From the NCBI GenBank assembly GCA_003162595.1, contig PMNJ01000345.1, positions 1-44,414 on the forward strand: a stretch of DNA of 44,414 bases, given 5' to 3'. The position numbers and the translations under genes were made by a program. The stretch is from Bacteroidales bacterium. Lineage in GTDB: Bacteria; Bacteroidota; Bacteroidia; Bacteroidales; VadinHA17. Of this stretch, positions 26,177-33,712 are shown piece by piece (the first letter of the stretch is position 1; each line of letters opens with the position of its first letter). The notes under the pieces were generated by a model that worked only from the letters and a program-made list of their open reading frames with translations, was not told where the DNA came from and did not search any database.

Positions 26177-29100
26177 TTAAAATGTAACGCTAATACCAAA
26201 ATCGTACGATGAAGGTATCGGATATGAATTGGATGAATTGGCTTCAGGATCATAAAGTTGAGTGAGTTTGGTAAAAGTCAGAACGTTCTGCATTGTAAAA
26301 TAAACCCTTAAGTTACTTATTGATACCTTTTTTACTATTTCTTCCGGTATTGTATACCCTAGGGTTAACTGCTTAAGTCTCATATAAGCTCCATTCTGAA
26401 GATACCTTCCACAAATCTGTCTGTTTCCATGTCCTCCATCGCCCCATCCACTTAGATAATTATTGGGGAAATAAGCATTCGGATTTTGAGTTGTCCAGTA
26501 GTCCATGGCATATTTCGAAGGAGCAAATCCAGAAGTCCCATTAGTTCCAAAAAAGCGATCCTGATCAGCCCAGTCTAGATTAGGCCAAATATCTCTTTTC
26601 CCTACGCCCTGTAGAAATAAACTTAGATCAATTCCTTTCCATGCACCATTCATTGTCACACCGTACAGATATCTGGGTGTACTGTTACCGATAATATGCT
26701 GGTCCCCCGGATTGGATAGTGTATTGTTTCCAAATGTAATTTTGCCATCACCGTTCCTGTCGACATATTTTACATCACCAGGATTCCATGTTCCCGCATA
26801 TAACTGAGATTGGTCAGGCGAGGAAGCTATTTGAGCACTAGATTGAAACAATCCGGCTGCGTCAAATCCCCATATATCTCCAATTTTTTCACCTGCATAA
26901 TAACTGCTCAACAGACCGCTAGGATTCGAATACTTTGTAATTTCAGATTGAGCATCAGATAAGTTGGCCGAGATACTATAGGAAAAATCTCCGATGTGGT
27001 CCTTCCATGTAACATCAAAGTCCCAACCATAGGTTTTCAAATTGGCAGCATTTTGATTGGGAACTGCTGCACCAAGCACCGCTGGAAGAGTTTCTCCTGG
27101 CGTAAGCATTCCTATTGTGGCTCTATTGTAGTAGTCATAGCTTACTGATAATTTATCCTTAAAGAAGCCTAAATCAAAGCCTATATCCCATTGATTTACT
27201 TTTTCCCAAGTTAAAGAAGGGCTGACCAGACTGCCTGCCTGCATGGTGACGGGCGTAGCTCCTCCAAGTATGTATGAGGCTATATTGCCTGCTGCTCCCG
27301 GACTTGTAGGGGCAGTAGTAATAATATAGGAAGAAACATAAGGGAAGTTCCCTGGAACATTCTGGTTACCTAAAGATCCGTATGAGCCCCTGATTTTGAG
27401 AACATCGACGTAAGATTTCAGATTATCCCAGAAAGCTTCTTTCGATATAAGCCAGCCTCCTGATACTGAAGGAAAGAAAGCGTACCTGTCATTTGTCGGA
27501 AATTTCGAAGAACCATCATATCTTCCATTAAGTTCTAATAGATATTTACCGTCATAATCATAATTAAATCTGAAGAACTCTCCCTGAACCGCCCAGAGTG
27601 TATTACTTCCATTGACAGTCGCTATCCCTGTTGCCGCGTTTATAGCTGGAAGATCATTATCAATCAGGTTTAATCTTTGCGCACTAAAGAACTGTGTGCT
27701 TTGGGTTTCCTGGTTATATCCTACCAGAATTTTAAAATTATTTTTTGAAAAGCTCTTTGAATAATCCGCATATATATTTACTGCATTGTAGAAACGAAGA
27801 GTATTATCATCTGTAATGGAATTTGGATTTGTCCAGGGATAAAGAGCTGTTGTTCCATCTGCTCTTGGTTCATAATACTCACGAATATAAAGGTCATGAT
27901 TTTGATTATACGGATTAAAGGTATAATCTGCATTAATATTTAAGTCTTTTATAGGGCGGATTGTAATAGTACCTGTCAAAAACAAATCATTGGTCTTAGT
28001 ATGATCCCAACCACCTTCTGCAGCATTAGAAAATGGATTAGTAAAATGTCCTTCTCCAGACCATGAACCGTCAGGAAGTTTTATAGGAATCAGGGGGGAG
28101 ATGTCCCAATTTTCGTATCCCATTGAGGTATTTTGTGAAGGATGATCCTGATAACCATTTGAATATTTTGTTCTTCCTGAAACCGTCAACCAATTAGATA
28201 AATCAGAGGTGACATTAATACTTATGTTATGCCTGTTATATAAATCATTATATGGAGTCAAATTTCCGGTCTGGCCCATTAAACCATAGGAAACATAGTA
28301 TTGGGTCTTCGCCGAACCTCCAGACAGACTGATATTTAATTGTTTCACTGCACCATTTTTATAAAGTGCATCAGCCCAATTAGTATTAGCACAGTAATTA
28401 TATACTCCGGTAAGATCAATTGAGGGATCATAGAAAACATCCGAATTATGAGCAGGATCATTATAATAAGCTAGAATATGCTGCGTAGTTCTTTGATCAA
28501 ACTGTAATACTCCAGTTGTATTCATACTGGCTTGATTAACAAAATCAAGATACTGCTTGCTATCAGCCATTTGTGGAACATTGGTCGGATGTTGGATAGA
28601 ATAAGAGCTTGAAATCGTTAAAGTCGATTTCTGATCTTTTTTACCTTTTTTTGTAGTAATAAGTATCACACCGTAAGCAGCTCTTGCTCCATAAATTGCA
28701 GCCGATGAAGCATCCTTCAGTACTGTGACGCTTTCAATATCCTTAGGATTCAGTGTATTTGGATCTGCTACAACGCCATCTATCAGGACGAGAGGGCTGC
28801 CCCCATTTATAGATGTATAACCCCGGATATTGAATGCTGCTCCGGATCCTGGTGAATAACTGCTCTGAGATACCTGTAGGTTTGAAATAGTACCCTCAAG
28901 GCCTTGTCCTAGATTGACGAGCGGACGACTTTCTAAAACCGTAGAATTTACCTGAGCTACTGCGCCTGTAAGATCTGCTTTTTTCTCTGTTCCGTAGCCA
29001 ACTACGACCACTTCATTAAGTCCGACAGCCGCTTCTGCCATTATTACATCTACTTTTGTTCTGCCATTTAAGGGAATTTCCTGTGTGGCCATTCCTATAA

Positions 29101-29653
29101 AAGAGAATATTAACGTAGCGTCCTGAGGAACATCATTTAAAATGTATTTACCTGACGCGTCAGTAAGAATTCCGTTAGTGGTTCCTTTGATAAGAATGGT
29201 AACACCCGCCAACTTGTTCCCTGATTCATCGGTAATGGTTCCCGTAATTTGTTTTTGTTGATATTCTGAAAGTATTTCAGATTGGTCATCTGAGGTGAGA
29301 ACAACCTGACGGTCAAAAACAGCAAACTTAACTTTCTTATCAAACAGATTGCTTAAAATGTCTTTGATTGTTTCGTTCTCCGCATCAATATTTACTTTCC
29401 TTTCAACATCGATTAGTTTAGGACTGTAAAGAAAATAGAACTCACTCTGATTTTCAATCTCCTTCAGTGCATCTGAGATTTTAACATCTTCAAGCTTTAG
29501 GGTTAGCTTAGTCATCTGAGAATATGTTTCAGTTGCCCAGAGCTGAGAAATTGTCAGGATAGATAATAGTAGGGTTAGTTTCATGACATTGATTGTTTTT
29601 TTTGAAAAGAATCCAGAAAGGTTCCTTTCACAATAATCTCGAAATTTTTTCAT
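26177..29653 (-). CDS. susC: SusC/RagA-family TonB-dependent outer-membrane transporter with STN signalling domain
   Basis: From the ATG at 29653 (MKKFRDYCERNL) the protein has 1158 residues; the open frame extends 26 codons upstream but without a typical start. The signal segment (about 20-45) ends in ATETYSQ. An STN domain follows (LTLKLEDVKISDALKEIE to VVLTSDDQ), then a carboxypeptidase-regulatory-like beta domain (ITGTITDESGNKLAGVTILI), the plug with VVVVGYGTEKKADLTGAV and VLKDASSAAIYGARAAYGVI, and a beta barrel ending in an aromatic FGISVTF. It imports oligosaccharides across the outer membrane using TonB energy. The STN domain is the part that contacts FecR-type anti-sigma factors, and such a gene (fecR) lies 151 bp upstream, so transport is probably coupled to sigma release. 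Confidence 0.96.
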   Translation of the reverse strand: MKKFRDYCERNLSGFFSKKTINVMKLTLLLSILTISQLWATETYSQMTKLTLKLEDVKISDALKEIENQSEFYFLYSPKLIDVERKVNIDAENETIKDILSNLFDKKVKFAVFDRQVVLTSDDQSEILSEYQQKQITGTITDESGNKLAGVTILIKGTTNGILTDASGKYILNDVPQDATLIFSFIGMATQEIPLNGRTKVDVIMAEAAVGLNEVVVVGYGTEKKADLTGAVAQVNSTVLESRPLVNLGQGLEGTISNLQVSQSSYSPGSGAAFNIRGYTSINGGSPLVLIDGVVADPNTLNPKDIESVTVLKDASSAAIYGARAAYGVILITTKKGKKDQKSTLTISSSYSIQHPTNVPQMADSKQYLDFVNQASMNTTGVLQFDQRTTQHILAYYNDPAHNSDVFYDPSIDLTGVYNYCANTNWADALYKNGAVKQLNISLSGGSAKTQYYVSYGLMGQTGNLTPYNDLYNRHNISINVTSDLSNWLTVSGRTKYSNGYQDHPSQNTSMGYENWDISPLIPIKLPDGSWSGEGHFTNPFSNAAEGGWDHTKTNDLFLTGTITIRPIKDLNINADYTFNPYNQNHDLYIREYYEPRADGTTALYPWTNPNSITDDNTLRFYNAVNIYADYSKSFSKNNFKILVGYNQETQSTQFFSAQRLNLIDNDLPAINAATGIATVNGSNTLWAVQGEFFRFNYDYDGKYLLELNGRYDGSSKFPTNDRYAFFPSVSGGWLISKEAFWDNLKSYVDVLKIRGSYGSLGNQNVPGNFPYVSSYIITTAPTSPGAAGNIASYILGGATPVTMQAGSLVSPSLTWEKVNQWDIGFDLGFFKDKLSVSYDYYNRATIGMLTPGETLPAVLGAAVPNQNAANLKTYGWDFDVTWKDHIGDFSYSISANLSDAQSEITKYSNPSGLLSSYYAGEKIGDIWGFDAAGLFQSSAQIASSPDQSQLYAGTWNPGDVKYVDRNGDGKITFGNNTLSNPGDQHIIGNSTPRYLYGVTMNGAWKGIDLSLFLQGVGKRDIWPNLDWADQDRFFGTNGTSGFAPSKYAMDYWTTQNPNAYFPNNYLSGWGDGGHGNRQICGRYLQNGAYMRLKQLTLGYTIPEEIVKKVSISNLRVYFTMQNVLTFTKLTQLYDPEANSSNSYPIPSSYDFGISVTF

Positions 29654-29803
29654 AGATTTGAATGGATTAAGTTTACTTAAGTTTTTTAACAGAAATCTAG
29701 TTCTTAGTCTGGCGGGATTGTGTGGTAGCACTATCCCGCTTTTTTCATAATTAGCTTTGTTTCATAAGCATATCATTTTATTGGTTAGGATCATGTTCGT
29801 ATT

Positions 29804-30892
29804 CTATTTGTTCTTGTAACTCAGGATGATTTTTCTCTTGGAAAAGGTTCCCGAACTTATTTCTTTCCTATTTGAAATAGAATATTTCACCGGGGACACA
29901 AGGGCAATAAGCTCCATTACCTGAGGTAGTGTTTCATGAACAAACGTAGCGGTATAGTTAAGATCAAGTAATTCGGGATCTTTTATCTGAATATCAACAT
30001 TAAACCATCTGCTTAGTTTTTTAACAACTTCTCCAATTGGTTCCTTATTAAATACAAGTTTCCCGTCTTTCCACGAAAAATACCTGTCATCATTGATAGT
30101 TCTGGTACTGATTTCGTTATTACTGATATGAAAAACAGCCAATTCAGTCGGTGTCATTCTTGACAGAGTGATTATCTTCCCATCTGGCTGAGTTTGTTGT
30201 AACTCAACGTAACCTTCTATAAGTGAAGTTTCTATTCTGTCTTCGTCAGGATAAGACATTATATTAAATGTAGTCCCAACAGCTTTAATCTGAATTTTTC
30301 CCGTTTTTACGATAAAAGGGATTTTTGGATTATGAGCTACTTTAAAATATCCTTCTCCGGTAAGCTCAACTGTCCGGATATCTCCATGAAAGATTGCCGG
30401 ATATTTTAATGAACTGCTATGGTTCAGCCAGACTATTGAACTATCAGGCAAAACAACTTTAGTAATCGCATCTGCAGAAGAAAAGACCTCATTATATGCC
30501 TGAGTTATAAAAATCTGATTATGCCTGGTTGTCCGGTATTTAGAAGAGATGTACAAACCATATGTCAAAACCGGAATCATAAGTATTGCTGCAGCCTTTG
30601 TAAGAATATTTAAAAAATGCTTTCTCCTGTTATACTTTATTAAATTCTGATCAGCTTTCTCAATAAGCTTTTTCGATTGGCCCAGATTGACTTTGTGGTG
30701 AATTTTGTCCAGAATAAAATCAAAATCTGTTTGTGGGTTACTCTCCTCATCAGACAATTCTTCCCATATACTCAATAAAAGAGCTTTGCTTTCAGAGATA
30801 CAGGCAGAGCTATTAAACCATTCTAAAACCGATTTCAACTCTTCTTCTGAGCATGTATTATTACAATAATTTTCCAATAATTTTTTATCCAT
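29804..30892 (-). CDS. fecR: FecR-family anti-sigma factor
   Basis: 362 residues. An N-terminal cytoplasmic helical region (NNTCSEEELKSVLEWF) precedes one membrane segment at about residues 97-115 (AAAILMIPVLTYGLYIS). The periplasmic FecR domain (about 130-240, with TKVVLPDSSIVWLNHSSSL and VELTGEGYFKVAHNPKIPF) and a C-terminal DUF4974/STN-like domain (VVKKLSRWFNVDIQIKD) follow. It is expected to hold the ECF sigma factor at the inner membrane until SusC signals substrate uptake. It lies between sigma and SusC genes; a terminator-like hairpin lies 20 bp upstream of its ATG. Confidence 0.95.
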   Translation of the reverse strand: MDKKLLENYCNNTCSEEELKSVLEWFNSSACISESKALLLSIWEELSDEESNPQTDFDFILDKIHHKVNLGQSKKLIEKADQNLIKYNRRKHFLNILTKAAAILMIPVLTYGLYISSKYRTTRHNQIFITQAYNEVFSSADAITKVVLPDSSIVWLNHSSSLKYPAIFHGDIRTVELTGEGYFKVAHNPKIPFIVKTGKIQIKAVGTTFNIMSYPDEDRIETSLIEGYVELQQTQPDGKIITLSRMTPTELAVFHISNNEISTRTINDDRYFSWKDGKLVFNKEPIGEVVKKLSRWFNVDIQIKDPELLDLNYTATFVHETLPQVMELIALVSPVKYSISNRKEISSGTFSKRKIILSYKNK

Positions 30893-30911
30893 TTCTTAAA
30901 AATATTTTAGG

Positions 30912-30944
30912 CAAAAAGCACTTCCGGTCCTATACCGGAAGCGC
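30912..30944 (-). terminator. Terminator-like hairpin between sigma and fecR genes
   Basis: On the minus strand GCGCTTCCGGT (30944-30934) pairs with ACCGGAAGTGC (30928-30918) across a five-base loop with one G-T pair, followed by TTTTTGC. It looks like an intrinsic terminator, but it stands about 190 bp after the sigma stop and 20 bp before the fecR ATG, leaving little room for another promoter after it. It may act as a partial terminator, an attenuator or an mRNA-processing site that sets the ratio of sigma to anti-sigma. Confidence 0.75.
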
Positions 30945-31134
30945 TTCATTACCCTTAACTAACCTGACAACTAACCAAACATAATCCCAAAAACCCAATC
31001 TGTATCCGTATAAAAGTAGTATTGACTTCAACTGATTAGCCGGGCTTTTCAATAGTAAGACGTAGTAAAAGGTAATAACCACTACCTGGAAAATAAATTT
31101 ATATAAATTAATTTTATTACTTTGAATATCAATA

Positions 31135-31722
31135 CTATACAAAAAGATGCAAAAAGAGTATTGCAATGAGAGAATAATTGCCCAGTTTTTTACGGATAGT
31201 TTTTAGTGCCCGAGACATATGGTTTTCAATAGTATTTACAGAAATATCTAAGAGTACTGCAATTTCGCTATATTTCAGGGCTTCAACCTTATGCAGCAGA
31301 TAAACCTCTTTTTGGCGCTGAGGTAATGCGTATACAATTTCATTTATTTTATTTGTCAACTCAGTATATTCAAGTTCCATATTGACAGGCTTCTCGTAGA
31401 TTATTTGCAGAGACTTCAAATATTCAACAAACTTAGATTCCATCGCTTTTTTACGGAGAATGGAAATAGCTGAATTATAAGTTATAGCGAATATATAGGA
31501 TTTAATTGATGAGTCCTTCTCAACTTTATGTCGATTTTCCCACAAATTAAGAAAAACATCCTGAACAAGGTTCTCTGTCTCTTCATGTGATTTAAGAAGA
31601 GAATAACCAAACTTATAGAGCTTTTTACTATACTTTTTATATATAAGATCAAAAGCAAACATATTGTCAGCCTTGATTTCCCGCATTAATTCTTCATCAC
31701 TATATAAAATAAGTTCTTTCAT
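31135..31722 (-). CDS. ECF-type RNA polymerase sigma factor
   Basis: 195 residues. Sigma region 2 spans about 20-90 (FDLIYKKYSKKLYKFGYSLL, then ENLVQDVFLNLWENR and IKSYIFAITYN). Sigma region 4 spans about 125-180 (ALPQRQKEVYLLHKVEALKY and EIAVLLDISVNTIENHMSRAL), the helix-turn-helix that reads the -35 element. The hydrophobic final ten residues (LIAILFLHLFV) are common in Bacteroidota members. It is the partner of the FecR protein encoded downstream and should drive transcription of the susCD unit when substrate is imported. The promoter in front of it is a good match to the housekeeping Bacteroidota consensus. Confidence 0.95.
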   Translation of the reverse strand: MKELILYSDEELMREIKADNMFAFDLIYKKYSKKLYKFGYSLLKSHEETENLVQDVFLNLWENRHKVEKDSSIKSYIFAITYNSAISILRKKAMESKFVEYLKSLQIIYEKPVNMELEYTELTNKINEIVYALPQRQKEVYLLHKVEALKYSEIAVLLDISVNTIENHMSRALKTIRKKLGNYSLIAILFLHLFV

Positions 31723-31777
31723 ATAAGGTGACTTAAAATATCAATGTAAAATAATTAACTTATTTCGCTTCGGTTAT

Positions 31778-31807
31778 CAAAAATACAACTCTTTATTCAA
31801 ATCCAAA
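31778..31807 (-). promoter_or_regulatory. Promoter of the sigma-factor gene
   Basis: On the minus strand TTTG (31807-31804) and TATTTTTG (31785-31778) are separated by 18 bases, an exact -7 match to TAnnTTTG and close to the normal spacing. The leader to the ATG at 31722 is about 50 bases. Confidence 0.7.
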
Positions 31808-32004
31808 TATAATATACTAAGCGCTTTAAGATTAAATTTTGATAAATTACATGCTAACAGTGGCTCCTTTTTTCTTGCATTATCTTGCATCTATCTGAAT
31901 TTTGCCATTCGGATATTTTTTTGCAATCATTATAATCCCAAGCTAATAAATTTTTGTTACATATGGAAAATATAAATGATTCAAAAAAGTGATGAAATCT
32001 CTTC

Positions 32005-32067
32005 TTATTTAATATACCTTCGAATAAAAACCATTCTTTTAGGTAAGGGCTTAATTTCCTTCAGCAT
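32005..32067 (-). CDS. Possible 20-residue leader peptide
   Basis: ATG at 32067 to TAA at 32007-32005 encodes 20 residues beginning MLKEIKPLPKR, basic and proline-containing. It is the first ATG frame after leader copy 2, about 35 bp downstream of the conserved block. It could be a leader peptide, a gene remnant, or chance; no family was recognised. Confidence 0.25.
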   Translation of the reverse strand: MLKEIKPLPKRMVFIRRYIK

Positions 32068-32101
32068 ATGTCGTATATTCGTGCCTTTATCAGTAAAAAA
32101 T

Positions 32102-32163
32102 AATTTTTAAATTTTAATATTTACTTACACGGTAACTTTCGCGATTACTTTAAAGCATAAAAG
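32102..32163 (-). promoter_or_regulatory. Promoter/5' leader block, copy 2
   Basis: 59 of 62 bases are identical to 1492-1553. On the minus strand TTTG (32187-32184) is 18 bases from TACTTTTA (32165-32158), followed by the conserved TTAAAGTAATCGCGAAAG block. Similarity to copy 1 continues more weakly to about 32215, next to the isomerase stop codon. No gene starts immediately after it; a 20-codon frame and then the sigma gene follow. Confidence 0.7.
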
Positions 32164-32220
32164 TAATATTATTCTTACTATAACAAATTCTTTTAAGAAA
32201 TAATTTGATTTTTCAAAGAA

Positions 32221-33633
32221 CTAGCAAACGCGTACAAACGGAATACCAAGTATGCAAGACAGTTTATTCAGCTTATTGGCGATGTGGCCCACGCCGATGG
32301 CACAATGATGAGCCGGTCCTTGTTTTGACCAACAGTTCACGAAATCTTTTGCACCGATTGAAAATCTGTATCGGCTGTTCGTATTCCCAATTTCGAGCAC
32401 AGGTCCAGGTACCGATTCACCTTCGGCAACAAGTAGAAATAAACCCTCTTTATTCTCTACCACAGAAAGCAGTGTGACCGGTCCATGCTTAACAGTCATC
32501 TGAATGGACAATCCTTTGCCTGGTTTTCCATGAAAGACAGGAAGCGGAACCAGTTTTACCTGTCCTTCGGCAATGGCAAAGTGAGCCGGGCCATCATGTC
32601 CCAGAATAATTACATCATCTTTAAAATCCATCAGGTAAAATTCGGAAAATGATCCACCGGCTCCAAATTCGGCTAAGATTTTCATTGCTTGCGCATTTTT
32701 TACTTCACATTCGCCAGCTACGGGAATGTTTTTTCCTGTCAGTAGTGTATTTCCGGCAATGACTGATGTAGCGATGTTTTCATAATCGTTACCCGACACG
32801 CCTTCGTAGTAATAAGCCATCGAGCCAAGATTATGGGCCTCTATAATTTTGTCAAGCGAAACGGATGTCTGAGCTGCGCGAACAATTTCATCCTTCCCGC
32901 ATTCCGGAACTACCTCAAATACGGTTTGAAACTCATTGATCTTGGCATCTATTTCTGCACTTGAAACTTCGTCCCGGTATTTCTTAAGTTCGCACATTTC
33001 AAGTAGTTCAATATGGGTCCCGAATATGACAGATTGTTTGGTGAGGTCGGTATAAACATCCAACATTCCACAGTAATAATGCCCTAAAACTCCGAGACGG
33101 TTTTTGCGCATGGCAACAGCTACCCTGGCAGCTTCAGTCCATGCCTGAATTTCATGCCAGGCATCATTATCTTGCAGATAGCCAGTTACTAAATCGTACT
33201 GGATTTCCGAGCGGTTGAATACACTGGCTATTTCGGGAACCGAGCAGGCCTGGCAATGCTCGAGCCATACTCCGGTCATTTTCCCACGATCACCCAACTT
33301 GTTGAAGCTTTTATAGTCGAGCTGGGCAACCGGTTGCATGTTGAGAATAATCACAGGTACTTTCACTTTCGCTGCCACAGCCAAAACAGTGGATGAAAGG
33401 GCATATGTGGATACATATAGAAAGAGTATTTCCACATCGCTGCTCTTTAATAATAATGCAGCATCCTGTGCTTTCATGGGATTGTCTACCATGCCAGCAT
33501 CTATTACTTCAACGCCATAACCGGCAATCCTGTTTTTAATCTGTTCCTGATATGCTTTCAGTTTGTCATATAGTCCTTTGAATTGTCCCCAGTATGTATC
33601 CAGTCCAATTCCAAATAAACCCACTTTTGTCAT
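32221..33633 (-). CDS. L-fucose/L-arabinose isomerase-family protein
   Basis: 470 residues from the ATG at 33633 (MTKVGLFGIGLDTYW); the open frame extends 16 codons further upstream but those residues are unlike the family. The two N-terminal Rossmann-like domains contain ILFLYVSTYALSSTVL, and the C-terminal domain carries candidate Mn-binding residues Glu277 in YYYEG, Glu308 in VAGECE, and His346 or His351 in LGHDGPAH, with a further GPAHHCAIGVGH near the end. This arrangement matches the AraA/FucI superfamily, which converts an aldose such as L-fucose, L-rhamnose-like sugars or L-arabinose to a ketose in the cytosol. It is 80 bp downstream of the GH78 gene and presumably acts on the sugars released in this locus. 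A matching kinase and aldolase are not adjacent; the FGGY kinase at 3619-5145 is the only kinase candidate. Confidence 0.85.
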   Translation of the reverse strand: MTKVGLFGIGLDTYWGQFKGLYDKLKAYQEQIKNRIAGYGVEVIDAGMVDNPMKAQDAALLLKSSDVEILFLYVSTYALSSTVLAVAAKVKVPVIILNMQPVAQLDYKSFNKLGDRGKMTGVWLEHCQACSVPEIASVFNRSEIQYDLVTGYLQDNDAWHEIQAWTEAARVAVAMRKNRLGVLGHYYCGMLDVYTDLTKQSVIFGTHIELLEMCELKKYRDEVSSAEIDAKINEFQTVFEVVPECGKDEIVRAAQTSVSLDKIIEAHNLGSMAYYYEGVSGNDYENIATSVIAGNTLLTGKNIPVAGECEVKNAQAMKILAEFGAGGSFSEFYLMDFKDDVIILGHDGPAHFAIAEGQVKLVPLPVFHGKPGKGLSIQMTVKHGPVTLLSVVENKEGLFLLVAEGESVPGPVLEIGNTNSRYRFSIGAKDFVNCWSKQGPAHHCAIGVGHIANKLNKLSCILGIPFVRVC

Positions 33634-33712
33634 TTTCAATAAATTAAGTTTTTTAAAAATATGTTCTTCTATTAAAGACACATAGCAGTAAAATTAAATT
33701 AGTTTTACGAAG

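Larger units (their letters stand above)
31723..32220. other. 498-bp intergenic region between isomerase and sigma genes
   Basis: Contains, in minus-strand order, promoter/leader copy 2 (32187-32102), a 20-codon open frame (32067-32005), about 200 bp of AT-rich sequence without recognisable coding content, and the sigma promoter (31807-31778). No tRNA or other structured RNA was recognised. Confidence 0.7.

Noticed and set aside
30930..31166. 78-codon minus-strand frame between sigma and fecR genes
   Set aside because: It overlaps the sigma 3' end, contains the terminator-like hairpin, and its composition (Tyr, Leu, Ile-rich) is what AT-rich spacer sequence gives by chance.
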